Positions 1 through 9,056 of a stretch of DNA of 64,000 nucleotides are shown here, one piece after another; position 1 is the first letter of the stretch, and each line of letters opens with the position of its first letter. The position numbers and the translations under genes were made by a program. The notes beneath the pieces are model-generated. The model worked only from the letters and a program-made list of their open reading frames with translations. It made no database searches and had not been told where the DNA came from. The DNA comes from Tautonia rosea (GTDB taxonomy: Bacteria; Planctomycetota; Planctomycetia; Isosphaerales; Isosphaeraceae): the NCBI RefSeq assembly GCF_012958305.1, contig NZ_JABBYO010000002.1:248001-312000 (forward strand), read 5' to 3'.

Positions 1-177
1 GCATCGACAGCCTTCGTTTCGCTGGTTTTAGGAATTCGTTCCGGATCCGATTCCTAGAGTGACAACGCTTCCCATCGGTTCCTCGAGCCGGTGACGAATC
101 GAACCCAGAGTTCGAGGAAGGCCTCACTGACGAGGCTGCTTGAAGCAGCGAATCGTGACGGGGAGGCCCGGAAACCC

Positions 178-354
178 TCAGTTCTGATTCGGATCGGCGC
201 CGAGCTGATCGAGCGGTGAATCATCGCCAAGTTTCAGCGGTTCGTCTGGCTCGGCGGCGATCGGCGCAGGATCGTTGCCGCCACATCCCGAGATGAGCAT
301 CATGGGCGTGAGCAGGGCCAGCAGGAGGGTCGAGCTTCTGAGAAGGGAATTCAT
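178..354 (-). CDS. Small lipoprotein, 58 aa, function unknown
   Basis: The N-terminus is a hydrophobic signal segment of about 20 residues ending in the lipobox LISGC, so the protein should be lipidated at Cys24 by the Lgt/Lsp pathway and anchored in a membrane. The mature part is a short acidic, Pro/Asp-rich tail of about 35 residues with no recognisable domain. An ATG further upstream is in frame, but this ATG puts the signal peptide at the N-terminus and has a purine-rich stretch (AAGAGAGAG) upstream. It lies downstream of lipA on the same strand, about 100 bases away. The lipoprotein call rests on the lipobox; the function is unknown. Confidence 0.7.
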   Translation of the reverse strand: MNSLLRSSTLLLALLTPMMLISGCGGNDPAPIAAEPDEPLKLGDDSPLDQLGADPNQN

Positions 355-451
355 GGCGTTGTGGCTCTCTCTTGAACGGGGAGACCTCAAACGATCAATG
401 TGAAGAGGAGAGGAACGATCCTCATCGATCGGGACTTTGAAGGAATCGAGA

Positions 452-1468
452 TCATGATTCCATCGAAGTGGGAAGGATCGGAAAGGTTGCGGGGGCCAGT
501 TGTTCAGAAGGTTGATCCCCTGAAGACGATGCTGCCATTCGGTCGGCATGATAGCTTGAGCGCACGAACGGACCACTGGCAACATCCAGGAAGCCGAGGG
601 AACGGGCAATCTGGCCCAGTTCGTCGAATTCTTCGGGGGGGAGGTAACGCTCGACCGGAAGGTGTTTCGGCGAAGGGCGAAGGTATTGACCGATCGTTAG
701 CAGGTCACAACCAACATCGCGGAGGTCGCTCATTGTTTCGATGACCTCCTCGGTTGTTTCGCCGAGGCCCAGCATCAGGCCGCTCTTGGTCAAAAGATCG
801 GGCCGGGCGTGCTTGGCATGGTTCAACACGGCGAGGCTGACGGCGTACTGGCTTTTCCGGCGTACGTAACGCTGCAACCGAGCCACGGTTTCGAGGTTGT
901 GGTTGAAGACCTCGGGAGATGCCGACAGGACGATGTCGATGGCTGTGGTATCACCATCAAAGTCCGGGGTCAGAACCTCGACGACGGCTCCGGTGCGTTC
1001 TCGGACAGCAAGAATGCAACGGCGGAAGTGCTCGGCACCGCCGTCGGGCAGATCGTCTCGGGTGACGGAGGTGATGACCACGTGCCTCAGGCCGAGCCGC
1101 GCGCAGGCTTCGGCCAGGCGATCGGGCTCATCACTTGCGGGGGCGTCGGGCTTGCCTCGGGGAACCGAGCAGAAGCCACAAGGTCGCGTGCAAACCTCGC
1201 CGAGGATCATGAACGAGGCGGTCTTGCGCGTCCAGCACTCGGAGCGGTTCGGACACTTTCCCGACTCGCAAATCGTTTCGAGGCCGAGTTCCTCGATCAA
1301 TTGAGCCGTTGGTCCCATTCCGCCGGAGGCAGGCAAGGGTCGTTTGAGCCAGGAGGGAAGCCGTCGATGCGGCACCTCCGCTACGGCTCGACCGTCGGGT
1401 CCAACGATCGGCAAGGAGGGTATTGAGGTGGGAACAGCATTCTTATCCGAGGCTTTGAGCGTAGGCAT
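452..1468 (-). CDS. lipA: Lipoyl synthase LipA
   Basis: Radical-SAM enzyme that inserts two sulfurs into octanoyl groups on E2 and GcvH lipoyl domains. Both iron-sulfur cluster motifs are visible: the auxiliary cluster as Cys67, Cys72 and Cys78 (CESGKCPNRSEC) and the SAM cluster as CxxxCxxC at Cys93/97/100 (CTRPCGFC). The family's C-terminal RSSYHAD motif, which supplies a serine ligand to the auxiliary cluster, is present near residue 305. The length of 338 aa is slightly above the usual 300-330, with a Ser/Pro-rich tail. The start overlaps the end of the lipB-like gene by 26 bases, so the two are probably translationally coupled. Confidence 0.95.
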   Translation of the reverse strand: MPTLKASDKNAVPTSIPSLPIVGPDGRAVAEVPHRRLPSWLKRPLPASGGMGPTAQLIEELGLETICESGKCPNRSECWTRKTASFMILGEVCTRPCGFCSVPRGKPDAPASDEPDRLAEACARLGLRHVVITSVTRDDLPDGGAEHFRRCILAVRERTGAVVEVLTPDFDGDTTAIDIVLSASPEVFNHNLETVARLQRYVRRKSQYAVSLAVLNHAKHARPDLLTKSGLMLGLGETTEEVIETMSDLRDVGCDLLTIGQYLRPSPKHLPVERYLPPEEFDELGQIARSLGFLDVASGPFVRSSYHADRMAASSSGDQPSEQLAPATFPILPTSMES

Positions 1469-2177
1469 GCAATCGGGCCTTGCGGCGGACCATCGGGTGA
1501 TCGGTGTAGATGTGATGCCGGCTGAGCCCGAAGGTCTTCTCCAGGTGCCGGATCAACGATTCCCGGACCTTTGGCATCGGGGCAGGACGCTGTCGCTGGG
1601 CTTCCAGCGAGGTCAGTCGAAGCGAGCGACCCTCAAGACCAGGCTCGTCGAGAATCTGGAATGGTTCCAGATACGGGCCAACGTTGAGCGTCAATCCATG
1701 ATAGGCGATCCAGCGCTTCACGGCCACGCCGACCGACGCGACCCGAGCGTTGCCGATAAAGACACCGGGCAGGGGAGATCGGGCTGAACCCTTCAGGTCG
1801 AATTCGGCCAGTAAATCAATGATCGCCCGGTGAAGTCCATCGATGTAGGTTCGGAGGTCCAGACCCGCTCGGGAGAGATCCAGCGTCAGGTAGGCATTGA
1901 GCTGACCGGGAAGGTGGAGGCTGGTGCCCCCGCCGCGGTTGACCCATCGCACACCAATCCCAAGTCGTTTCAGTTCCTCGTCGTCGGCCACGATGTGCGC
2001 CCGGCTTCCCGAGCGGCCAATGCTGATCGTGGGAGGATGCTCACAGAGCACCAGGGCTCCGGCGGCCTCCGATTCTCCCAGATCGTAAACAAGACGTTGC
2101 TGGAGCAGTTGGGCCTCATCAAAATCGATAAGTCCCAGGAGATACACCTCAAACGAAGGGGGAAGATCGGTCGACAT
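1443..2177 (-). CDS. lipB: LipB-like octanoyltransferase family protein lacking the catalytic dyad
   Basis: Overall fold and length (244 aa) match octanoyl-ACP:protein N-octanoyltransferase LipB. The conserved RGGGTSLHLPGQ stretch (81-92, usually RGG-x-TYHGPGQ) and AYHGLTLNV (158-166) are both visible. LipB enzymes use a Lys/Cys dyad. By alignment from memory with E. coli and M. tuberculosis LipB, the Lys position is Arg145 (ARVASVG) and the Cys position is Pro179 (DEPG instead of NPCG). The protein is adjacent to and overlaps lipA, which argues for a role in lipoylation, but it may not be an active LipB by the known mechanism. Alternatives are a divergent octanoyl/lipoyl transferase or a non-catalytic partner. 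Confidence 0.8.
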   Translation of the reverse strand: MSTDLPPSFEVYLLGLIDFDEAQLLQQRLVYDLGESEAAGALVLCEHPPTISIGRSGSRAHIVADDEELKRLGIGVRWVNRGGGTSLHLPGQLNAYLTLDLSRAGLDLRTYIDGLHRAIIDLLAEFDLKGSARSPLPGVFIGNARVASVGVAVKRWIAYHGLTLNVGPYLEPFQILDEPGLEGRSLRLTSLEAQRQRPAPMPKVRESLIRHLEKTFGLSRHHIYTDHPMVRRKARLHAYAQSLG

Positions 2178-2623
2178 TTCCGGTCGTTAACCCCCCTTTA
2201 GCATTGGTCCGAGAGAACGATGTGTTGGCGAGATCAATTGAGCATTGTCGGTCTGGTGAACGCTCGGTTGAGCGCTCGATTGACCAACATTACGGCTAAC
2301 TGTACACCTCCACCTCCGGCTGCGGCAAGGGCGATCGACGGGGGGCGAGACCTAGGTTTCGACGGCTCAGAACCCGGGGTCCTGATGTGTGCTGGACTTG
2401 CGCAATTGGGCAAACCGAATCCCGAGCCGGGAACCATTTGTTGGGTTTGGGTCAAACCGGCCCGGCTGATCATGCAAAGGCAGGGAGAGGGCATCGTCTC
2501 GTCTTCCCTGATAGAATTGTAGGTCAGCCCCGACGTTGACACTCGGGGTAACGGAGGACCGTCGACGGATGGAGACGGTTCGGACTGGCCCCAGATCGAG
2601 CAGAGCAGGCGATTGGCATCTAC
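2178..2623. other. Intergenic region between divergent lipB-like and purE genes
   Basis: About 450 bases separate the divergently transcribed lipB-like and purE genes and must hold both promoters. There is an 8-base palindrome GAGCGCTC near 2272. I see no convincing purine-riboswitch fold or strong sigma-70 pair, and the translations crossing it on both strands have no protein character. Confidence 0.4.
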
Positions 2624-3130
2624 ATGGGCGAGCACTCTTTCCCAAACGCTGTGAACCCGATGGTTGGCGTCGTCATGGGCAGTACGTCCGACTGGGAAAC
2701 GATGCGTCATGCATCGGAACTCCTCACCAGTCTGGAGGTTCCTCATGAGGTGCGCGTTGTCTCGGCCCATCGAACCCCCGATCGCCTGGTCACTTATGGT
2801 CGGGAAGCGGAGGGGAGGGGACTCCAGGTGATCATCGCTGGAGCCGGAGGCGCGGCCCATTTGCCGGGAATGCTGGCGGCGGTATCGGAATTGCCTGTGC
2901 TTGGCGTGCCGGTCGAGTCGAAGACGCTTCAGGGGGTCGATTCGCTTTTGTCGATTGTCCAGATGCCTCGAGGGATTCCCGTCGGCACCCTGGCCATCGG
3001 TGCGGCCGGCGCCGCGAATGCGGCACTGCTTGCCGCCGCGATCCTCGCGAGGCAACATCCCGCGATCCGAGCGGCCCTGACCGCATTTCGAGCCTCGCAA
3101 ACCGAGTCGGTCCCGGAGTCTCCGGTATGA
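2624..3130 (+). CDS. purE: N5-carboxyaminoimidazole ribonucleotide mutase PurE
   Basis: Class I PurE converts N5-CAIR to CAIR in purine synthesis, working with PurK. Visible motifs are VMGSTSDW (substrate phosphate loop), SAHRTP and [10 protein letters not shown], which hold the active-site Ser and His residues. The length (168 aa, or 156 aa from the internal ATG at 2660) is typical. The internal ATG directly precedes [11 protein letters not shown] and is a reasonable alternative start. The stop codon overlaps the purK start (ATGA), which indicates coupling. Confidence 0.95.
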   Translation: MGEHSFPNAVNPMVGVVMGSTSDWETMRHASELLTSLEVPHEVRVVSAHRTPDRLVTYGREAEGRGLQVIIAGAGGAAHLPGMLAAVSELPVLGVPVESKTLQGVDSLLSIVQMPRGIPVGTLAIGAAGAANAALLAAAILARQHPAIRAALTAFRASQTESVPESPV

Positions 3131-4287
3131 GTTCTCGTGCTGGAACCGAGATTCTTTTGCCACCCACGGCGTTGGGTGTCGTCGGTGGAGGCCAGCTCGG
3201 CCGGATGTTTATCCAGGCCGCGCAACGCATGGGTTACCGCACCGTCGTGCTGACTGACGAACCCGACAGTCCGGCTGCTCAGGTCGCGCACGAAGTGGTC
3301 AGGGGCAAGGACGACGACCTCCGGACGCTTCAGCGTTTCATCACTCGGGTTGAGGCGATCACCGTCGAGTTTGAGAATGTTTCCAGCGCGGCCCTTCGGT
3401 GGCTTGCCGCGAGGATTCCGACCCGGCCCGACTGGCGAGCGGTTCGTATCAGCCAGAATCGCTTGCGGGAAAAAACGTTTCTCTCACAGCATGGCCTGCC
3501 AACAGCTCCCTGGAAGCCGGTCCGTTCCGAAGACGAACTGGCAAATGCCTTGGCTGAAGTCGGGCCTTCGATGATTCTCAAAACGGCATCTTCAGGGTAT
3601 GACGGCAAGGGGCAGGTTCGAATCGAGCAGCCTGGCGAGGCGATCGCTGCCTGGGAGTCGCTCGGCCGGGTTCCCTGTGTGGCCGAGGGAGTCGTCAGCT
3701 TCATGGCCGAGATTTCCGTAATCGTTACCAGGGGGCAGGATGGTCAGATCGAGACCTTTCCCGTTGGTATGAACCGCCATGAGCGGCACATTCTTGATTC
3801 GACGATCATGCCGGCTCCAGTCGGGCCGATCGTCTCGCAAGAAGCCCGAGACATGGCCGGGACGATTGCCGAGGCAATGGGCTACGTTGGGGTCCTCTGT
3901 GCTGAGTTTTTCCTGGCACGCGAGGGGACGCTGAGGGTTAACGAGATCGCCCCTCGTCCGCACAACTCCGGTCACCTCACGATCGAGGCGGCGACGACCA
4001 GTCAGTTCGAGCAGCAGGTCCGGGCGCTTTGCGGATTACCCATCGGGCCAACCACGCTGCGCTCGCCCGCGGCAATGGTCAATCTGCTTGGAGACCTCTG
4101 GGAAGGGGGTTCGCCCGACTGGTCGAACACTCTGAAAACCGACCCGTCGGCCTCACTGCATCTCTACGGCAAAGGGGCGGCGCCGATTGGCCGCAAGATG
4201 GGCCATTTAACGACCCTCGACCCCGATCCGGAGGCGGCCCTTGCCCGAGCCCTGGCTGCTCGACACTCCTCCAGAGTTGGACAATAG
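3127..4287 (+). CDS. purK: N5-carboxyaminoimidazole ribonucleotide synthase PurK
   Basis: ATP-grasp enzyme that makes N5-CAIR from AIR, ATP and bicarbonate. The N-terminal [11 protein letters not shown] loop, the ATP-grasp loop SSGYDGKGQ (near residue 155) and the metal/ATP site [12 protein letters not shown] (near 275) are all present. The length of 386 aa fits the family. It overlaps purE by four bases, and the purE/purK pair is consistent with the bacterial two-step route to CAIR. Confidence 0.96.
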   Translation: MSSRAGTEILLPPTALGVVGGGQLGRMFIQAAQRMGYRTVVLTDEPDSPAAQVAHEVVRGKDDDLRTLQRFITRVEAITVEFENVSSAALRWLAARIPTRPDWRAVRISQNRLREKTFLSQHGLPTAPWKPVRSEDELANALAEVGPSMILKTASSGYDGKGQVRIEQPGEAIAAWESLGRVPCVAEGVVSFMAEISVIVTRGQDGQIETFPVGMNRHERHILDSTIMPAPVGPIVSQEARDMAGTIAEAMGYVGVLCAEFFLAREGTLRVNEIAPRPHNSGHLTIEAATTSQFEQQVRALCGLPIGPTTLRSPAAMVNLLGDLWEGGSPDWSNTLKTDPSASLHLYGKGAAPIGRKMGHLTTLDPDPEAALARALAARHSSRVGQ

Positions 4288-4376
4288 CCGATCTGATTGC
4301 TGGACATGATCACGCGGGAGCTTTACGGCTCCTCAATGGAAGAGACTTCCCGATCCGATCGCCGCACCGTGATGGA

Positions 4377-5396
4377 ATGATGCGTCTTGCCGATCCCTGG
4401 TGCTTGATCTTGCTTCTGTTCGTGGCCATGCCCTGGGTCGCGGAGCGAGTTCGGCCACGTATGCAGTGGTCATCGCTGAGAATTATTCCTCCACGATCCT
4501 GGAGGTCGGGTGGTTCGGGCTGGCTCAGACAGGTTTGCTTGACTTTCAGGGCGATGGCAATCGCCTGTCTGGTCGTGGCAATTGCGAGGCCTCAGACGGT
4601 GGCCGGTCGGACGATTCTCGCCGGCCGAGGGGTGTCCATTCTGCTCGCGGTCGATCAGAGCCTGACCATGACGGCCGAGGATGTTCCGAGCGGCGATGGG
4701 ACCTTCATCACCCGGCTCGAAGCCGCCCGGAGAACGATTGATCGCTTCATTATGGGACGGCCCGATGACCTGATCGGGCTGGTCGGTTTCGGTACCTACC
4801 CGGATCTGATCTGTCCCCCAACCCTTGATCATGATGTGCTTCGAGCACTCCTGGCCACGCTTGGCCCGGCTCGCCCTGGTGAGAACGCCACGAATATCGG
4901 CGATGCAATTGCCTGGTCGCTCCAGTCGGTTCTTGAGACGGAGCCGTCCGAACGAGTCATTGTGCTTTTGACGGATGGTCAGAATGAGCCCGACGTCGCG
5001 GCAACACCCGACTGGCTCGACCCTGACGAGGCCGCCACGCTGGTCCGGCGACTTGGCGCCCGACTCTACACCATCGGGGTTGGGGCTCCTGGAGGAATGG
5101 TCCGCGTCGACGTGCCCGGTACAGGGATTTCGTACCCTGAGCAACTTCAGGAGGGGTATGATCCCATCGCACTCGACCGTTGGGCCGAACTTGGAGATGG
5201 AGAGGCGTTCTCTGCCGAGAGTGCCGAGATGCTCGAACAGGTGTTCGAACGCATCAACACCCTGGAACAACGGCCCTTCACCGGAGAAATCCTGACCCGA
5301 TATCGCGAGGAGTATCCGCCCTGGGTCGCCGCCGCACTGGTGCTGCTTGCGCTGGATCGCGTTGCTTCCGCAACCCGAGCCCGACGACTTCCCTGA
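4377..5396 (+). CDS. BatA-like von Willebrand factor A membrane protein
   Basis: About 339 aa. The N-terminus has a hydrophobic segment (MMRLADPWCLILLLFVAMPW) and a second membrane segment follows around residues 55-75. A VWA domain then carries a near-canonical MIDAS: DQSLT for DxSxS, a Thr in ENATNIGDA, and LLTDGQN. A C-terminal membrane helix (PPWVAAALVLLALDRV) ends the protein. BatA proteins act with BatB/C/D in envelope functions that remain poorly defined. An in-frame extension reaches back into purK in a different frame with no protein character, so the ATG at 4377 (or 4380) is preferred. The usual MoxR ATPase and DUF58 partners are not present beside it. Confidence 0.85.
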   Translation: MMRLADPWCLILLLFVAMPWVAERVRPRMQWSSLRIIPPRSWRSGGSGWLRQVCLTFRAMAIACLVVAIARPQTVAGRTILAGRGVSILLAVDQSLTMTAEDVPSGDGTFITRLEAARRTIDRFIMGRPDDLIGLVGFGTYPDLICPPTLDHDVLRALLATLGPARPGENATNIGDAIAWSLQSVLETEPSERVIVLLTDGQNEPDVAATPDWLDPDEAATLVRRLGARLYTIGVGAPGGMVRVDVPGTGISYPEQLQEGYDPIALDRWAELGDGEAFSAESAEMLEQVFERINTLEQRPFTGEILTRYREEYPPWVAAALVLLALDRVASATRARRLP

Positions 5397-5566
5397 ACTC
5401 GACGAGCGCACCAGCCGCCTGCCAGTTTCCTGAAGGCTTTCTTGGTCAGAGCCCAGAACGATTGGACATGCTTGATTTGAGATCACCGATGATTCGCGTT
5501 TCGACACCAACGTTCGATGCCGATCAGAGGGGCTGACCTCGAGTTTGGGGATTCGCCCAACCCTCG

Positions 5567-7417
5567 ATGACGGCCTTCGATCCAGCCAACCCGGGAGCCC
5601 CGATTCTCTTGGACTTTGCTCAGCCTCAATGGCTTTGGTGCTTTGCGCTGTTGCCGATGGTTGGTGTGACGGTCATCGTTGCCGATCGCCGCCGTCGATT
5701 GGCCTGGAAGGCACTTACGCAGTCGGGGCGGTCGCCAGGCGATGGGGGGGGCGTGTGGCTCTTGGCGATGTCGACCTTCATTGTCGCACTGGCCCAGCCT
5801 CGCTGGGGGCGAGAACCGACTGCGCTTCTACCACCCGGGAGAGATGTGATCCTGGCAATCGATGTCAGTTGGAGCATGGCGGCCGAGGACGTGAGCCCCA
5901 ATCGGCTCGGAAATGCTGTGTTCGTCGCGGAGGGGCTGACCCGAGTCATCGGACGCGAGTCTGGCGATCGAGTGGGGGTCGTCGCGTTCTCCGACAGAGG
6001 GGTGATTCGATGCCCCTTGACGACCAATCTGGGAGCGGTTGTCGAGGTCTTGCAATCCCTTCGACCCGGCGGTGTCGAACCCTCGGGAACAAACCTCGGT
6101 GCAGCACTCGAAACCGTACTCGACGCTTTCGATGATGAGCCCCGAGACGGGGGCCGTATTGCGATCATCATTTCGGATGGTGAAGATCATGCGAGGCAAT
6201 GGGAACAAGGAGCAGAGCAAGCCCGGAACCGTGGTGTGGTGGTTCATACGATCGCCCTTGGTGACCGCGATCAAGGCCATCCGATTCCCATCGGTCCGCT
6301 TCGAGGTGAGGATCGGCCTCTGCTGCGGTTCCGCGGCGAGTTGGTCGAATCGCAACGGGTCGATCGTGAACTCCGAGGCCTCGCCCTGGCCACCGGAGGC
6401 GCCTTCTTGCCGATCGGACTTGCCTCAGCAGACCTTTCTGAACTCTACGAACAGCACATAATTCCGGTGCAACAACGGGCGAGAGAGGCCTTCTTAAGGC
6501 CGGAACGGTCCGAGCGTTTCCGCCTGTTTCTCCTCCTCGGGCTGGCCATTGGTCTGATGGGTGCCTGGCCCTGGCCGCAGCCCATCCCTCGGCGCAAACC
6601 CTGGTGGACGTCCTGGATGCTTGTGATGGGTATGACCGCGGTTTCGGTGGGGATGGTCCAGGAGAGTTCCGATGAATTCCGATCGGTGGCTGAGGCCATC
6701 ACTGCTGGACGATCAGCGTTTGATCAGGGTGATTATGACGCCGCGCTCAACGCCTTTGAACTGGCGGAGCGACTTGCCCCCGAAGCTGCGATCCCTTCAT
6801 ACAATGTTGCTGCAACGCTGTATCAGCTCGGTCGATTCGAGGAAGCCCAAGCACGTTATCGCTTTGCCCAGAATCGCGCCGACGAAGGACTCAAACTCAA
6901 AATTGATTATGCCATGGGGAATTGCTCCCTCACTCTGGGTGATCTGTCTGCGGCCATCGGTCATTATGATGATTGCCTCGGTTCAACCGTTGCCGGTGAG
7001 CGTTACGATCTGATTCGCTCCTTTGCGAGAGAGAATCGGTTGTTTGCGCTTCGACAGTCGGAATCTGTCGAGCCCCCCTCCCAGGGAGGCACCCCGCCTG
7101 GACCTGCTCAGACCCCGGGTGATCCTGACCGGGACGACTCCTCCGAGATCCCCGAGGATCGACCATCAGACGAGGATGCCGGAATGGCCGATTCAGCGAA
7201 CGCCGATCTGCCGGAGACGGATCCAGGCAGTCAGGGGCCTACTGGGACAACCGCTTCCCCCGGATTCGGTACCGCCTCAGGACGTTCCTCCCCCCGGTCG
7301 GGCTCTCCCGCCGACAGGCTTACCCGCGCGCTCGATTCCATTCGAGATGCCCGAGAACGGCGTTTTCCTGACCTGCCGCGTGTCCCGTCAGCTCTACGAG
7401 ACGCCCCCAACTGGTAA
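5567..7417 (+). CDS. BatB-BatC fusion: VWA domain plus TPR region
   Basis: The protein of 616 aa joins two proteins that are often separate. The first half is BatB-like: two membrane segments near residues 20-75, then a VWA domain with the full MIDAS signature DVSWS, a Thr in SGTNLG and ISDGEDH, and a membrane segment near residues 325-340. After a further helix (SWMLVMGMTAVSVGM) come TPR-type repeats (residues about 370-475) as in BatC, then a Pro/Ser/Asp-rich disordered tail that ends in a short conserved-looking segment. VWA-MIDAS and TPR parts both suggest a protein-interaction scaffold at the membrane. It follows the BatA-like gene by 170 bases on the same strand. Confidence 0.87.
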   Translation: MTAFDPANPGAPILLDFAQPQWLWCFALLPMVGVTVIVADRRRRLAWKALTQSGRSPGDGGGVWLLAMSTFIVALAQPRWGREPTALLPPGRDVILAIDVSWSMAAEDVSPNRLGNAVFVAEGLTRVIGRESGDRVGVVAFSDRGVIRCPLTTNLGAVVEVLQSLRPGGVEPSGTNLGAALETVLDAFDDEPRDGGRIAIIISDGEDHARQWEQGAEQARNRGVVVHTIALGDRDQGHPIPIGPLRGEDRPLLRFRGELVESQRVDRELRGLALATGGAFLPIGLASADLSELYEQHIIPVQQRAREAFLRPERSERFRLFLLLGLAIGLMGAWPWPQPIPRRKPWWTSWMLVMGMTAVSVGMVQESSDEFRSVAEAITAGRSAFDQGDYDAALNAFELAERLAPEAAIPSYNVAATLYQLGRFEEAQARYRFAQNRADEGLKLKIDYAMGNCSLTLGDLSAAIGHYDDCLGSTVAGERYDLIRSFARENRLFALRQSESVEPPSQGGTPPGPAQTPGDPDRDDSSEIPEDRPSDEDAGMADSANADLPETDPGSQGPTGTTASPGFGTASGRSSPRSGSPADRLTRALDSIRDARERRFPDLPRVPSALRDAPNW

Positions 7418-7543
7418 CGGCCATTGGGAAGACCATTTCTCGGACCCCACATCGCCGAATTCATGCACGACTCCCGAATCGGTTCCCCCAGGCGAGGGCT
7501 GAACAAAGGGTATCGCCAGCGACCTCGAGTGGTGAATCCGCCG

Positions 7544-8875
7544 ATGATTTGTCGCGTGTGCTGGCTCAGAGTAGGGATCCTGGCCATGGTGTTCGGATCG
7601 GGAGTTCTAGCTGCTCAGGAGAGCCGGCTACCGGTTCGACTTGAGGACATCCCGGAAGGCCCGCATTACGTTGGCCAGGCAATCCCGGTCCGACTTCTGG
7701 TCACGGCGGAAGAGGAGACGCCGTTGATTGATCTCCCAGATGTTGCCCAAGTCGATCTGTTCTTGGTTGGGAGTGATGTTCGACCGATCACGGCCGGATC
7801 GATCGGAGCGATGGTTCACGAGACGAATCTTTATCGTTTTGAGCTCTTGCTTATTCCCAGGACGAGTGGCAGTGTGATTGTGCCGGCGTTCCGGGCGAGA
7901 GTGGGCGACCGTCATGGAGTAAGCAAACCGATCCGGCTCAATGCGGTCTCGCCTCCGGCCTTCGGCAGACCCCCCTGGTTTCTCGGAGGGATCGGGCCAA
8001 TCGAACTCGAATGGGCGACCCAGGCAGGAGCAATCCGTCTCGGCGAATCCTTCCTGATTTCCGTTCGGATGAAGGGTGACGGAGCGCTGGGCTCGACGGT
8101 TCGGCCTAGGCTCCGAGGATCGGACGGTGGAACGCTTCCTGCAGCGGTCGAGCCGGAAGCGTCGAGACTCGATCTCTCTCCTCCGACTCGAACGGTTTCC
8201 TATCGAGTGCGGCCCACAGAGGCTGGAACACTCAAGCTCGCTCCGGTTCTCGTAGCCTGGTTTAATCCTGAAACACGGCGTTATCAAACCGTCAGTACCG
8301 AAGGTGTTTCCCTTCGCGTCGCCGATCCCCCTCGGTTCGACCCTGGCATGATCGAAGTGGCCCACTTCGACGAGGAACCTCAGGCGAGCCAGGGTGACTG
8401 GAATTGGCTCCTCAACGCCATTGGGATCACCGGAGTCGGAACGATCGTGATGGGGGTCCTGTGGCGAACCGTTCGCCGCTGGCACCGTTCGCCGAACCGA
8501 ATGGCGGTTCGGGCCGCGCGTGCGATGCGCTCCATGGAAGGGTTGGCCCGCGCCGACTTCGCAGCGGCTTCACTGGTTGCGTATCTCCACCTGGCAACTG
8601 GCCGTCCGGAAGGGGTGTTGACCCCCCCCGAGGCTCATGAGGCGATCGCGACCCTCACAGACGACCTCTCGCTCGCCGACCGGGTCAAGACGATGATGGA
8701 GACGAGTGATGCGATGCGCTATTCCGGTCGATCATCCGACGATGAGACTCAGCGATCGCTCCTGGAGGATGCGCCCGCAATCTTTCGGGCACTGGCTCGG
8801 GTGCGCCTGAATGCATCGCGAACAGACACTGGGCGATCGGGGACCGACGATCCTGAGTCGTCGGTATCATCGTAA
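7544..8875 (+). CDS. BatD-like (oxygen tolerance family) membrane protein
   Basis: A secreted, membrane-anchored protein of about 443 aa. The N-terminus has a signal peptide ending near AAQES, followed by a beta-rich extracytoplasmic region with the BatD pattern (YVGQAIPVRL, LLIPRTSGSVIVPAF, ETRRYQT). A single membrane helix (about residues 290-312) leads to a basic cytoplasmic tail. An in-frame ATG exists at 7424 right after the BatB-C stop, but the ATG at 7544 places the signal peptide at the N-terminus. Position as third gene of a BatA-BatB/C-BatD row supports the assignment. Confidence 0.8.
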   Translation: MICRVCWLRVGILAMVFGSGVLAAQESRLPVRLEDIPEGPHYVGQAIPVRLLVTAEEETPLIDLPDVAQVDLFLVGSDVRPITAGSIGAMVHETNLYRFELLLIPRTSGSVIVPAFRARVGDRHGVSKPIRLNAVSPPAFGRPPWFLGGIGPIELEWATQAGAIRLGESFLISVRMKGDGALGSTVRPRLRGSDGGTLPAAVEPEASRLDLSPPTRTVSYRVRPTEAGTLKLAPVLVAWFNPETRRYQTVSTEGVSLRVADPPRFDPGMIEVAHFDEEPQASQGDWNWLLNAIGITGVGTIVMGVLWRTVRRWHRSPNRMAVRAARAMRSMEGLARADFAAASLVAYLHLATGRPEGVLTPPEAHEAIATLTDDLSLADRVKTMMETSDAMRYSGRSSDDETQRSLLEDAPAIFRALARVRLNASRTDTGRSGTDDPESSVSS

Positions 8876-9056
8876 GCAACACACACGGCACCGCGTGGGG
8901 GCCACCAGGAGTGACAGACCCCCACGAAAGTCGAAGGCCGATGGTTCGATCGCCTGGCAGAATTGATCCGCTGGATCCGTCATCGGCCCGCAGGCATGGA
9001 TACCGAATCAAGGCAGCGATTGCCGCCTGGAGAGGGCAGGGAGGGAAAGCGAATGC

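Noticed and set aside
2234-3163. Minus-strand frame opposite purE
   Set aside because: Ser/Arg-rich, no domain, fully antisense to purE.
8894-8926. Terminator after the BatD gene
   Set aside because: CGTGGGGG/CCCCCACG arms pair, but the loop is 17 bases and no T-run follows.
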